DNA of 34,737 bases from Methylobacter sp. (GTDB lineage: Bacteria; Pseudomonadota; Gammaproteobacteria; Methylococcales; Methylomonadaceae): contig JAPLRU010000108.1 of the NCBI GenBank assembly GCA_026399025.1, positions 37,310 to 72,046 of the forward strand, given 5' to 3'. Shown here piece by piece: positions 1 to 8,248 of the stretch. The notes under the pieces were generated by a model. It was not told the origin of the DNA. It saw only the letters and a program-made list of their open reading frames with translations, and searched no databases. Within the stretch, counting starts at the first letter, position 1. Every line of letters starts with the position of its first letter. The position numbers were made by a program, and so were the translations under genes.

Positions 1-99
1 ATGAGCCCGGCCCGTTCTTATTTTTGAGAACTCATGTTTCAAAGCATCGATACTTTTGCCCATCCGAGTTGAAGCGTCCTGTTGAATATCACTGATCAT
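1..99 (-). CDS. frr: Ribosome recycling factor, N-terminal part (cut by window edge)
   Basis: Ribosome recycling factor works with EF-G to split the post-termination ribosome. Only the first 33 codons are inside the window; the rest lies beyond base 1. The visible residues include the family segment [19 protein letters not shown], typical of the first helix of RRF. The ATG is at 97-99 and has a GAGGAA ribosome binding site upstream. The start overlaps the end of pyrH by 11 bases, so translation of the two is probably coupled. The gene order tsf-pyrH-frr is the standard one in gammaproteobacteria. Identification is firm despite the short fragment. Confidence 0.93.
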   Translation of the reverse strand, partial: MISDIQQDASTRMGKSIDALKHEFSKIRTGRAH

Positions 100-838
100 T
101 ATCTGTTCCTCGTTGAATAAGAGACCCTATCTCTTCGCCCATCATCAATTTCATTACCGCACCTTTTTCAAAAACATTCATCACCCGCATCGGCACATTA
201 TTGTCCCGACACAGCACCAATGCCGTAGCATCCATGACATTGAGACGCTGATCCAAGGCTTCGTCATAGGTTAAGCGGGGATAGAATATAGCATTCGGAT
301 CCTTTTGCGGATCCGCTGAATAAACGCCCTTGACTTTAGTCGCCTTAATCATCAATTCGGCATTGATTTCAATGGCCCTTAGACTGGCGGCCGAATCGGT
401 GGTGAAAAAAGGGTTTCCGGTGCCTGCGGCAAAAATAACAACCCGGCCTTTTTCCAAATGCCTGATTGCCCTGCGGCGAATATAATCTTCACACACTTGA
501 TTAATTTTCAGCGCCGACATTACTCGGACCGGTTGTCCGTGCGCCTCCAGCGCATCCTGCATCGCCAGGGCATTGATTACCGTAGCCAGCATGCCCATTT
601 GGTCGCTGGTTACTCTGTCCAATCCTTCCGAAGCTTTTTCCGCGCCGCGCAATATATTACCGCCACCGATAACCAAGCCCACTTGAAGGCCGACATCGCA
701 TAGCTCTTTAATTTCAGTGGCAAGACGATTAACAATATCCGAGTCAATGCTGCCACCGGTCTCACTCATTAAAGCTTCACCGCTTAACTTAAGCAAAATT
801 CTTTGGCAAATTGTTTTAGTATTGGAAAAGGCTGTCAT
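89..838 (-). CDS. pyrH: Uridylate (UMP) kinase
   Basis: Phosphorylates UMP to UDP with ATP, the first step of pyrimidine nucleotide activation, in the cytoplasm. The 249-residue protein has the amino-acid-kinase fold signatures: an N-terminal [11 protein letters not shown] strand-loop, the glycine-rich [10 protein letters not shown], the conserved segment around [13 protein letters not shown] and a C-terminal [11 protein letters not shown] helix. Length is close to the usual 240-250. The ATG at 836-838 has no clear Shine-Dalgarno sequence. A 21-bp imperfect hairpin sits between tsf and this gene, and the 3' end overlaps frr. It is probably cotranscribed with rpsB and tsf at least in part. Confidence 0.96.
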   Translation of the reverse strand: MTAFSNTKTICQRILLKLSGEALMSETGGSIDSDIVNRLATEIKELCDVGLQVGLVIGGGNILRGAEKASEGLDRVTSDQMGMLATVINALAMQDALEAHGQPVRVMSALKINQVCEDYIRRRAIRHLEKGRVVIFAAGTGNPFFTTDSAASLRAIEINAELMIKATKVKGVYSADPQKDPNAIFYPRLTYDEALDQRLNVMDATALVLCRDNNVPMRVMNVFEKGAVMKLMMGEEIGSLIQRGTDNDQ

Positions 839-867
839 TTTAATTATCGGGGCTGTATTTATTGAGT

Positions 868-924
868 GTGGGCGCGGGTTGATTCGCGTCTATAAAAAGG
901 CAGCGCGAATCGATTCGCGCCCAC
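868..924. repeat. Inverted repeat between tsf and pyrH
   Basis: Two 21-base arms (868-888 and 904-924) are complementary at 18 positions; the other three can form G-U pairs in one RNA orientation. The loop is 15 bases. The arms begin GTGGGCGCG and end CGCGCCCAC. No T-run follows on either strand, so it is more likely a REP-like palindrome or an RNA-stability element than a classical terminator. It could lower expression of pyrH relative to tsf. Confidence 0.7.
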
Positions 925-938
925 GGCCGAGCAGTAAC

Positions 939-1826
939 TTAACTGCCTCTAACTTGCGCCATAACTTCTTCGGCAAAGTTTTCTTCTTTCTTTTCAATAC
1001 CTTCGCCCACTTCCAAGCGGGCAAAACGGATCACGCTGTTATCTTTTGACGCCAGCAGTTTACCGATAGTGACTTTGTCATCCTTAATAAAAGGCTGACC
1101 CAGCAAGGTGATTTCCGCCAGGAATTTACTGATCCGACCAACTACCATTTTCTCAATGATGTCCGCAGGCTTGCCGCTTTCCGCAGCTTGGGCCGAGAAA
1201 ATTTCCTTTTCTTTGTCAATCAGTTCCGCAGGTACTTGCTCGTCGGAAACACAAGTCGGCTTGCTCGCTGCAATATGCATAGCGATGTCTTTACCTAATT
1301 GCTCGTCGGCTTTAGCCAATTCGACAATCACGCCGATTTTATTGCCGTGCAGATAACAGGCGGTGCCGCCGGTCGCCGTTTGATATTTTTGAAAACGTCT
1401 AACGGTAATATTTTCGCCCAATTTAGCAATCAGACCGCGACGAACTTCATCCACAATAGTACCGTCAGCCAAAGTCATTGCCAACAGTTGTTCTTCTGTT
1501 TCAACATCGGAATTCAACAAAGCGACCGTGACATTATTGACGAAGCCGACGAAATCATCCGCCTTGGCCACAAAATCGGTTTCGCAGTTAACGTCGACAA
1601 TCGCTACCGCTTTGCCGTCATCACTGGCTTTAACGCCAATGATACCCTCGGCGGCAATGCGGCCGGATTTTTTGTCGGCTTTAGCCAGACCGGATTTACG
1701 CATGTTTTCAATGGCCAATTCCATGTCGCCATCGGTTTCGACTAAGGCTTTTTTGCATTCCATCATGCCGGAACCGGTTCTTTCACGCAGTTCCTTAACC
1801 ATGGCCGCACTAATAGTATTACTCAT
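939..1826 (-). CDS. tsf: Elongation factor Ts
   Basis: Nucleotide exchange factor for EF-Tu. The 295-residue product begins with the family N-terminus [20 protein letters not shown], then GMMECKKAL, and carries [10 protein letters not shown] (the TDFVAK motif that contacts EF-Tu) and IAASKP further on. The ATG at 1824-1826 was chosen over an upstream in-frame start nine codons earlier because it matches the family start and has GAGGAAAG about ten bases upstream. It lies downstream of rpsB behind a hairpin terminator at 1857-1884, the usual arrangement that keeps EF-Ts below S2 or lets it be tuned separately. Confidence 0.96.
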   Translation of the reverse strand: MSNTISAAMVKELRERTGSGMMECKKALVETDGDMELAIENMRKSGLAKADKKSGRIAAEGIIGVKASDDGKAVAIVDVNCETDFVAKADDFVGFVNNVTVALLNSDVETEEQLLAMTLADGTIVDEVRRGLIAKLGENITVRRFQKYQTATGGTACYLHGNKIGVIVELAKADEQLGKDIAMHIAASKPTCVSDEQVPAELIDKEKEIFSAQAAESGKPADIIEKMVVGRISKFLAEITLLGQPFIKDDKVTIGKLLASKDNSVIRFARLEVGEGIEKKEENFAEEVMAQVRGS

Positions 1827-1856
1827 TCTTTGTCTTTCCTCATTGTTCATCACTGT

Positions 1857-1884
1857 AAAAACGCCCCGGTGAGGGGGCGTTTTT
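1857..1884 (-). terminator. Hairpin terminator/attenuator between rpsB and tsf
   Basis: The arms are 1857-1867 and 1874-1884, a perfect 11-bp inverted repeat in which AAAAACGCCCC pairs with GGGGCGTTTTT around a 6-base loop. The stem has A and T tracts at its ends, so it can act as an intrinsic terminator on the minus strand. It lies inside the rpsB-tsf operon, so it probably gives partial termination. Confidence 0.85.
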
Positions 1885-1934
1885 GCTTAACGGGTAAGCG
1901 TTCAGGAAACGCCTATAAAAATTAATAGCGCCTG

Positions 1935-2672
1935 TTATTCCGCCGCTTCCTCAACAAAATCATCAACTTTCGCCGACAAGCCCAAGCCCGCCGATTTAGC
2001 TTCCATAACCGCCGCCGCCACGCTTTCGCAATAAAGCTTAACCGCGCGAATCGAATCGTCGTTACCGGGAATAATGTAGTCGATTTTTTCCGGTGAATTA
2101 TTGGAATCCACGATACCTACGACCGGAATACCTAATTTTTTAGCTTCGCTGATCGCATTTTTTTCATAACCGACGTCCAAGATAAAAATCACATCGGGAA
2201 CGCCTTTCATGTCTTTAATTCCGCCCAGACTGCGCTCAAGCTTTTCCAGCTCACGCTCCATGCCTAATGCTTCTTTCTTGGCAAAGCGTTGATAGAGCGT
2301 ACCGTCCGCTTTCATCGCTTCCAATTCTTTAAGACGATTGATAGATTTCTTGATAGTCTTGAAGTTAGTCAACATACCGCCTAACCAGCGATGGTTAACA
2401 TAAGGCATGCCGCAACGTGCCGCTTCTTCGGCAACGACTTTACGCGCCGCTTTTTTGGTGCCGACAAACAAGACGGTGCCTTTGTTTGCTGTCATCTGAC
2501 CCAGGTAGTTCATTGCGTCATTAAACATTGGAAGCGTTTTTTCCAAATCGATAATATGGATTTTGTTACGGGAGCCGAACAGATAAGTAGCCATTTTCGG
2601 GTTCCAATAACGGGTTTGATGTCCGAAATGGACACCCGCTTCAAGCATTTGACGCATAGATACTGCTGCCAT
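1935..2672 (-). CDS. rpsB: 30S ribosomal protein S2
   Basis: Structural protein of the small ribosomal subunit. The 245-residue product begins [20 protein letters not shown], with the signature [14 protein letters not shown], and contains [13 protein letters not shown] and [11 protein letters not shown], all hallmarks of S2. The ATG at 2670-2672 was chosen over the open frame that extends 38 codons upstream because AGGAGAA lies about six bases before it and the family starts here; the upstream frame is translated leader sequence. First gene of the rpsB-tsf-pyrH-frr run. Confidence 0.97.
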   Translation of the reverse strand: MAAVSMRQMLEAGVHFGHQTRYWNPKMATYLFGSRNKIHIIDLEKTLPMFNDAMNYLGQMTANKGTVLFVGTKKAARKVVAEEAARCGMPYVNHRWLGGMLTNFKTIKKSINRLKELEAMKADGTLYQRFAKKEALGMERELEKLERSLGGIKDMKGVPDVIFILDVGYEKNAISEAKKLGIPVVGIVDSNNSPEKIDYIIPGNDDSIRAVKLYCESVAAAVMEAKSAGLGLSAKVDDFVEEAAE

Positions 2673-2830
2673 GTGTTCTCCTAAAGATAAAATTGTCGGA
2701 ACGCCTGTTCCGAGTTGGGTTACGCCTCCACCTATCCCGCCTGAAAACCGGCGACAACCGCCTCTTAAAAAGCGTTGCGCCGGCACCCTTCCAAACGTGA
2801 CGATAGGCGTGAGTATTAGTTCAAAAATGA
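2673..2830 (-). promoter_or_regulatory. rpsB leader RNA, probable S2 autoregulatory region
   Basis: About 158 bases separate the predicted transcription start from the rpsB start codon. The leader holds a perfect 7-bp hairpin (2696-2702 with 2707-2713, loop of four) just before the ribosome binding site, and GC-rich segments further upstream. In E. coli a leader of similar length is bound by S2 to repress the operon; that is recalled knowledge, and transfer to this sequence is inference. Confidence 0.6.
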
Positions 2831-2837
2831 ACTTCCC

Positions 2838-2866
2838 TTTATACCATATTTACTTTTTCACAACAA
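2838..2866 (-). promoter_or_regulatory. rpsB promoter
   Basis: On the minus strand a -35 box TTGTTG (2861-2866) is followed after exactly 17 bases by TATAAA (2838-2843), preceded by TGG, an extended -10. This is a strong sigma-70 pattern of the kind expected for a ribosomal protein operon. Confidence 0.75.
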
Positions 2867-2884
2867 GCCGATCTCTGTTAAAAT
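2857..2884 (+). promoter_or_regulatory. map-glnD promoter, overlapping the rpsB promoter
   Basis: On the plus strand TTCACA (2857-2862) and TAAAAT (2879-2884) are 16 bases apart. The -35 boxes of the two divergent promoters share bases 2861-2862, so RNA polymerase may not occupy both at once. Pattern match only. Confidence 0.5.
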
Positions 2885-2969
2885 GGCGACATTACATAGG
2901 CGCAAAAGCTAAGACATCCCGCTAAAAACCTGTCTTGCGCGCCTTTACCTTTTGCCTTGCATCCGTTCT

Positions 2970-3734
2970 ATGAGCATAATTATTAAGACCGAAACTGAAA
3001 TTGAAAAAATGCGTATTGCCGGCAAACTGGCCGCCGAAGTTTTAGAAATGATTGAGCCTTACGTTGTTCCCGGCGTGACCACCAACGAACTCAATCAAAT
3101 TTGCCACGACTATATTGTCGATGTGCAACAAGCGATCCCGGCGCCGCTCAATTACCGCAATTTCCCAAAATCCATTTGCACGTCAGTTAACCAACAAATT
3201 TGCCACGGCATCCCCAGCGATAAAAAACTTAAATCCGGCGATATTGTCAATATTGACATTACTGTCATTAAAGACGATTACCATGGCGACACCAGTAAAA
3301 TGTTTTGCGTCGGCGACGTCAGCCAACATGCCAAGCGTCTGGTTAAAATAACCCAGGAAGCCATGTTTTTAGGCATACAACAGGTCAAGCCGGGCGCTAC
3401 GCTGGGCGATATTGGCCATGCCATACAAAAATACGCCGAATCCAATCGCTACTCGGTGGTCAGGGAGTTTTGCGGGCACGGCATCGGTAGAAACTTTCAT
3501 GAAGAACCGCAAGTCCTGCATTACGGTAAAGTCGGCGAAGGCATCGCCCTTGAAGAAGGCATGATCTTAACCATTGAGCCGATGATTAATCTGGGCAAAC
3601 GCCATATGAAAGTGCTGCCCGACGGCTGGACCGCCGTAACCAAAGACCGGAGCCTATCCGCGCAATGGGAACACACCATTTTAGTCACCCGTAGCGGCTA
3701 TGAAATCCTGACGTTACGCCAAGAAGAAATGTGA
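2970..3734 (+). CDS. map: Methionine aminopeptidase, type I
   Basis: Removes the N-terminal methionine from new proteins. The 254-residue protein has the metal-ligand set of type I enzymes: the HG of NQQICHGIPSD, Asp of VNIDITV, Asp of YHGDTSKMF, His of EFCGHGIGRNFHE, Glu of LTIEPM and Glu of AQWEHTILV. Start chosen as the ATG at 2970 (MSIIIKTETEIEKMR), matching the family; a TTG six codons upstream is in frame, and no strong ribosome binding site favours either. It is divergent from rpsB, and glnD follows with a 4-base overlap. Confidence 0.96.
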   Translation: MSIIIKTETEIEKMRIAGKLAAEVLEMIEPYVVPGVTTNELNQICHDYIVDVQQAIPAPLNYRNFPKSICTSVNQQICHGIPSDKKLKSGDIVNIDITVIKDDYHGDTSKMFCVGDVSQHAKRLVKITQEAMFLGIQQVKPGATLGDIGHAIQKYAESNRYSVVREFCGHGIGRNFHEEPQVLHYGKVGEGIALEEGMILTIEPMINLGKRHMKVLPDGWTAVTKDRSLSAQWEHTILVTRSGYEILTLRQEEM

Positions 3735-6373
3735 AGCCTTTGAATAAAAACATTAACGCCGCGCTTTTTGCCGAAAAAGACAGCTTGCAGCAATTCAAAC
3801 AGCTGCTCAAGCAGAAAGACGCCGAACTGCGGCAAAAATTCAATCCTCATAAATCGGTTTCCAAATTACTGAAAGAAAAATCCGATTTTATCGATGGCAT
3901 TTTAAGCTGCTGCTGGCAACATTTTCTCGGCGAACATGCCGCCCAACTGACCCTCTGCGCCATAGGCGGTTACGGCAGGAGAGAGTTATTCCCCTATTCC
4001 GACATCGACTTGGTGGTGCTGCTGAATTCCGAGGATACCGGCCCTTATCAGGAAGCGTTATCGAGTTTTTTCACCTTCCTCTGGGATATCGGTTTAAAAC
4101 CTGGGCAAAGCGTACGCACCATCAATCAATGCGTTGAAGCGGCGATAGCCGATCAGACCATCATCACCAGCCTGATGGAAAACCGGCTGATTACCGGCAA
4201 TATCGCTCTGCATGACAGCCTTAATCAGCGCATCACCCCGGACAAAATCTGGCCGTCGGACCGTTTTTTCGCGGCCAAAATGGAAGAACAACGGCAGCGC
4301 TATACCAAATTTCATGATACCGCCTACAACCTCGAACCTAACATCAAAGAAGGCCCCGGAGGATTGCGCGACAGGCAAGTCATCGCTTGGGTGTTTAAAC
4401 GCCATTACAACTCGTCAACGCTCAAGGAGCTGATTAAATACGGCTTTCTACCCGAATCCGAATATCTGGAACTGGTTGCCGCCGTTGAAGTGCTTTGGCG
4501 CATTCGTTACGCACTGCACCTTTTAACCAATCGTTGCGAAGACCGGTTGATTTTCGATTATCAACGCGATCTTGCCCAACAATTCGGCTTTAGTGCCGAG
4601 CACCAGGAATACAACCAGGATGTCGAACAGTTCATGCAGTTTTATTTTAAAACCGTACTGGGGCTGGAGCGTCTGAACGAAATGTTGTTGCAGTTATTCA
4701 ATGAACGTTTCGTGTCCGGCGAAGTCGTTTACAAATCCATCCCGCTTAACGACAAATTCGTCGTCATCAACGGCTACCTGGAAGCCATTGATGAAACCCT
4801 GTTCGAACGCTACCCACTGGCCTTGCTGGAACTGTTTTTGGTGTTGGAACAAAACTCATCAATCAAAGGCGTCAGGGCCACGACCATCCGCCTGATTCGT
4901 AAAAACGTGCATTTAATCGATTACCAATTCCGCCGGAATAAAGCCGCCAACCGCTTGTTTATCGAAGCTTTTCGCCAGCCCCGAGGCATTACCGATCAAT
5001 TAAGACGAATGAATCGCTACGGCGTTTTAGCCGCCTACATCCCTTGCTTCGCCAATATTGTCGCGCGTATGCAATATGACTTGTTCCATATTTATACCGT
5101 AGATGAGCACACTCTTTTTGTAATCCGTAACTTACGTCGCTTCGCCCTGGAAAAGCATTTCGACGAACTGCCTTTTTGCAATGATATTTTCCTGCTGATT
5201 TCAAAACCCGAAGTGCTGTACCTTGCCGCACTGTTTCATGACATCGCTAAAGGCAGAAACGGCGACCATTCCGCAATAGGCGAAGAAATCGCCCGAGAGT
5301 TTTGCCTCCAGCACGAGCTTTCTCCGCACGACACCAACCTGATTTGCTGGCTGGTGCGTAATCATCTGGTCATGTCGATGACGGCGCAACGAAAAGACAT
5401 CAGCGACCCGGATGTCATTCATCAATTCGCCCAAACCGTCGGCAGTCTCGAATACCTGAATTATCTGTATCTGTTGACCGTAGCCGATATTCGCGCGACC
5501 AATCCCGAACTCTGGAACGCCTGGAAAGACGCGCTGCTGAAAGAGCTATATTCGGTAACCTATAGCGCCCTGCACAGAGGCCTGCAGAACCCCATCGCGT
5601 TGTCCGACCGTCTGCTCGAAAACAAAAAAGAAGCCAAAGACGAACTGATTAAACTCGGCATCTCCGAACCGGTTATCCTGAGATCCTGGCAGCACGCCAG
5701 CGATGATTATTTTTTACGGTATTCAGCCGATGAAATCGCTTGGCATACCATCGCCATCGCCTCTTCCAAAGAAGACGAACTGCCGTTGGTGCTGCTACGC
5801 CCGCAAACCCAACGCGGCAGCGCGGAAGTTTTCGTTTACACCAAAAATGAAGAAGCTATTTTTTCGCTGAGCACCGCGACCCTGGACCAACTGGGCTTGA
5901 CCATTCTCGACGCCAGAATCATGACCACAACCGATGACTATGTGCTAAACAGCTTTCTGGTGCTGGAGCAATCGGGAGAACCTATCAACGAGCTGTTCAG
6001 GGAAGTGCATATTTGCACCGTGCTGCGCAATAACCTGCTGCATCGCGAAGTAAAAAAACACAAAAACATTCATCGCCAGTCCAGACAGGCCAAACATTTC
6101 CCGATACCTACCAGCATTCAATTCCATGCCGACCCTTTAGACCGGCACACCATCATAGAACTAATCACCACCGACCATGCCGGGCTGTTATCGAAAATAG
6201 GCCGTGCATTTGTGCAAAAAAACATCCATCTGCACAGCGCCAAAATAACCACCATCGGCAGCCGGGCCGAAGATATGTTTTACATTACCGATAACCAATC
6301 GCAAGCTATCACCGATCCGCTTAGACAGGAGCAGATACGCGAGGAAATCTTGAAAATGCTGGAGACCGGTTAA
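3731..6373 (+). CDS. glnD: Bifunctional [protein-PII] uridylyltransferase/uridylyl-removing enzyme
   Basis: Senses glutamine and adds or removes UMP on PII proteins, so it sits at the top of the nitrogen regulation cascade. The 880-residue protein shows the full layout: a nucleotidyltransferase domain with GGYGRREL (79-86) and the DID metal pair (Asp91, Asp93), a central HD hydrolase domain with the HD pair near 503-504 in FHDIAKGRNGDHS, and two C-terminal ACT domains, the last containing LITTDHAGLLSKIGRAF. Both activities look intact. It starts with GTG, overlapping the map stop codon (GTGA), so the two are translationally coupled. Confidence 0.96.
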   Translation: MKPLNKNINAALFAEKDSLQQFKQLLKQKDAELRQKFNPHKSVSKLLKEKSDFIDGILSCCWQHFLGEHAAQLTLCAIGGYGRRELFPYSDIDLVVLLNSEDTGPYQEALSSFFTFLWDIGLKPGQSVRTINQCVEAAIADQTIITSLMENRLITGNIALHDSLNQRITPDKIWPSDRFFAAKMEEQRQRYTKFHDTAYNLEPNIKEGPGGLRDRQVIAWVFKRHYNSSTLKELIKYGFLPESEYLELVAAVEVLWRIRYALHLLTNRCEDRLIFDYQRDLAQQFGFSAEHQEYNQDVEQFMQFYFKTVLGLERLNEMLLQLFNERFVSGEVVYKSIPLNDKFVVINGYLEAIDETLFERYPLALLELFLVLEQNSSIKGVRATTIRLIRKNVHLIDYQFRRNKAANRLFIEAFRQPRGITDQLRRMNRYGVLAAYIPCFANIVARMQYDLFHIYTVDEHTLFVIRNLRRFALEKHFDELPFCNDIFLLISKPEVLYLAALFHDIAKGRNGDHSAIGEEIAREFCLQHELSPHDTNLICWLVRNHLVMSMTAQRKDISDPDVIHQFAQTVGSLEYLNYLYLLTVADIRATNPELWNAWKDALLKELYSVTYSALHRGLQNPIALSDRLLENKKEAKDELIKLGISEPVILRSWQHASDDYFLRYSADEIAWHTIAIASSKEDELPLVLLRPQTQRGSAEVFVYTKNEEAIFSLSTATLDQLGLTILDARIMTTTDDYVLNSFLVLEQSGEPINELFREVHICTVLRNNLLHREVKKHKNIHRQSRQAKHFPIPTSIQFHADPLDRHTIIELITTDHAGLLSKIGRAFVQKNIHLHSAKITTIGSRAEDMFYITDNQSQAITDPLRQEQIREEILKMLETG

Positions 6374-6739
6374 TGCGAAGCCTTCTTCGTGGATTGCAAT
6401 GACAAAAGTCATGGCACGGCTTTCTATCCGGATCGGAGTTTCTGATATTTTTTTATTATTTTAAGCGCGTAGATTGCGGCTTCATGAGTAAATATTTACC
6501 CCACCGTATCGGCGTAGCCTAAGCAAATATAGGGAGATAGGATAAATTACGATCAAAATTCCCCTGTTGGATTGAGAAAAATACTAGCTCGGCCTATACT
6601 TAAAAGCATGAGGTCAGTCTATACTTACAACCAGCGCTCTTTTGGGCTCTTTAGTAACTCAACTCATTCCAACTTCTTATTCCTGACTTTAATTCGTAAT
6701 ACTTTAAATTTATTTATAACACCCAAAGAGACCATAAAA
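6374..6739. other. Intergenic region glnD-mshA
   Basis: This 366-base AT-rich stretch holds no gene I can support. A near-repeat CTATACTTA occurs twice around 6594-6637. An open frame from 6572 runs into mshA, but its first 56 codons do not resemble a prepilin leader. A promoter for the pilin operon is expected here, but I see no convincing -35/-10 pair. Confidence 0.5.
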
Positions 6740-7210
6740 ATGAAACAATTATCTGATATGAAACAACAATCCGGTTTTACCTTAATCGAGTTAGTCATGG
6801 TTATCGTAATTCTGGGCATTTTGGCGGCGACTGCTTTGCCGAAGTTTGTCGATCTGGGTAGAGATGCGCGGACGTCTGCTATTAGGGCGGTGGAGGGTTC
6901 GATGCGCTCCGCCAATTCGATCATTTATGCCAAGGCTGCCGCTACCGCTGGTGGGTTGTCTTCAACAGGCACTACCATTTCTGTTCCTGGAGTCAATGGC
7001 ACCGTCTCAGTCATTTTTGGTTTTGCTACAGATGCTACTGAGCTGGCGAAAGTCATGGATTTAAGTACTGATTTCACCCAAACAGGCGCTGATATTCAAC
7101 ATAGCGGAGCAACGGACCCTACAACTTGCAATGTTGCTTATACCGCCGCATCTTCCGCAACAGGCCTAACAGCCGTCCCCCAATACACCACAAATACGGG
7201 AGGTTGCTAA
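6740..7210 (+). CDS. mshA: MSHA-type major pilin (type IV prepilin)
   Basis: Structural subunit of a mannose-sensitive-haemagglutinin-type type IV pilus. The 156-residue prepilin has a short leader ending QQSG, then the N-methylated helix FTLIELVMVIVILGILAA with Glu at position 5 of the mature protein. The next segment, PKFVDLGRDARTSAIRAVEG and SMRSANSIIYAKAA, is characteristic of MshA rather than PilA. Two cysteines near the C-terminus (in TTCNV and the final GGC) could form the D-region disulfide. Start at 6740 gives an 11-residue leader; a second ATG at 6758 is possible. First gene of an mshA-C-D-O-P series, with a strong hairpin after it. Confidence 0.86.
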   Translation: MKQLSDMKQQSGFTLIELVMVIVILGILAATALPKFVDLGRDARTSAIRAVEGSMRSANSIIYAKAAATAGGLSSTGTTISVPGVNGTVSVIFGFATDATELAKVMDLSTDFTQTGADIQHSGATDPTTCNVAYTAASSATGLTAVPQYTTNTGGC

Positions 7211-7243
7211 TCGGCGAGCCATCATCTGCTAGATGAGTATTCG

Positions 7244-7275
7244 ATAAGGCCGGGGATTCGTTTCCCCGGCCTTAT
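7244..7275 (+). terminator. Hairpin after mshA
   Basis: A perfect 13-bp stem (7244-7256 with 7263-7275, loop of six) of very GC-rich core is followed by a T-rich tail TTATTT. It sits 33 bases after the mshA stop and 7 before the mshC start. It probably terminates most transcripts, or protects the 3' end of the mshA message, so that the major pilin is made in excess over the minor pilins. Confidence 0.85.
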
Positions 7276-7281
7276 TTATTT

Positions 7282-7773
7282 ATGGGGTTCAGTGATGGTA
7301 TGAGGTCTATGAGGCAATCCAGCGGCTTTAGTATGATCGAACTGGTCATGGTTATAGTGATTATCGGTATTTTAAGCGCAGCGGCCTTTCCCAGGTTTTC
7401 CGGCAATTCTATTTTCCAAGCACGCGGCTTTGCCGATCAAGTTCTAGCTACCTTACGTTACGCGCAAAAAGCCGCCATTGCACAACATCGCCGGGTTTGT
7501 GTTAGTTTGAATAACACGACACCCGCCACGGTTACGCTGACCATTGCCAGTTTCGACGGCGCCGGAAACTGTGCTGTCGGCGTTGCACTGACTCTACCCG
7601 ACCGTGCCGACAATATACTAACCGCACCTACGGATATTACCTTGACTAGAACAGCGGCGGTTTTATCTTTTGATGCTTTAGGTAGGCCAAATACGGCAAC
7701 CGCCATCACTATTCCGAATCCGGATGGTGCTATTCCGATTACCGTGGAAGCCGAGACCGGTTATGTACATTAG
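7282..7773 (+). CDS. mshC: MSHA-type minor pseudopilin, MshC-like (GspH/FimT type)
   Basis: Predicted minor pilin of the MSHA-type pilus. The leader ends QSSG, followed by FSMIELVMVIVIIGILSAAA with the conserved Glu5 and then PRFSG. The body carries LRYAQKAAIAQHRRVCVSL, a pattern of the GspH/FimT family. The start is uncertain: ATG codons at 7282, 7300 and 7309 are all in frame, and none has a good ribosome binding site; the last would give a six-residue leader typical of prepilins. The 3' end overlaps mshD by 11 bases. Position after mshA supports MshC. Confidence 0.78.
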   Translation: MGFSDGMRSMRQSSGFSMIELVMVIVIIGILSAAAFPRFSGNSIFQARGFADQVLATLRYAQKAAIAQHRRVCVSLNNTTPATVTLTIASFDGAGNCAVGVALTLPDRADNILTAPTDITLTRTAAVLSFDALGRPNTATAITIPNPDGAIPITVEAETGYVH

Positions 7774-8248
7774 TAAAGCGCAGCGCGGCATTAGCTTGAT
7801 CGAACTTATTATGTTCATGGTCATAGTCAGCGGCGCGCTGGCGGGATTGCTTTTGCTGATGAGTGTCAATACCAAAAACAGCGCCGATCCGCTTATTCAA
7901 AAACAAGCGTTAACGATTGCAGAATCACTACTGGAAGAAATTGAACTACAGGATTTTTCTAATCCCGTTGGCGGTTTTACAGGCGCCGCGACTCAAGCCA
8001 ATCGCGCCAATTTCGATGATATTTTCGATTACGACGGTTTTGCCACGCTAGGTATTTTTCCAGCCGATGGTTCAGCAACCGGAGTTACGGGACTGGCTGA
8101 CTATAACGTGAGTGTGACGGTTGTGAATACTGCCTGGGTTGTAGGCGTTATTACTATTCCATCGACTGACGCGGCGCAGATTACCGTCAGCGTCACGGAA
8201 CCTAACGGACAGACCATTGACGCGGTAGGTTATCGGGTGAATTACTGA
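7763..8248 (+). CDS. mshD: MSHA-type minor pseudopilin, MshD-like
   Basis: A 161-residue prepilin-like protein with leader ending AQRG and hydrophobic helix ISLIELIMFMVIVSGALAG containing Glu5. The first mature residue would be Ile rather than the usual Phe, as seen in some MshD/GspI-like proteins. The segment IQKQALTIAESLLEEIELQDF resembles the region after the helix in PilV/MshD. Start ATG at 7763 chosen because it yields a short prepilin leader; it overlaps mshC by 11 bases. The stop overlaps the next start (TGATG). Confidence 0.78.
   Translation: MYISKAQRGISLIELIMFMVIVSGALAGLLLLMSVNTKNSADPLIQKQALTIAESLLEEIELQDFSNPVGGFTGAATQANRANFDDIFDYDGFATLGIFPADGSATGVTGLADYNVSVTVVNTAWVVGVITIPSTDAAQITVSVTEPNGQTIDAVGYRVNY

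Noticed and set aside
458..2684. Open frames on the plus strand across pyrH, tsf and rpsB
   Set aside because: They are antisense shadows of strongly conserved minus-strand genes and resemble no family.
2673..2786. N-terminal extension of rpsB by 38 residues
   Set aside because: It covers the regulatory leader and lies before the strong AGGAGAA ribosome binding site; S2 proteins start at the ATG at 2672.
6412..6430. TGGCAC upstream of mshA as a sigma-54 promoter (often used for pilins)
   Set aside because: The -12 element is missing: at the required distance the bases are not GC, so the match is only half a site.
6572..6739. Upstream extension of the mshA reading frame by 56 codons
   Set aside because: It would give a 67-residue leader, far longer than any type IV prepilin leader; the ATG at 6740 gives a normal one.
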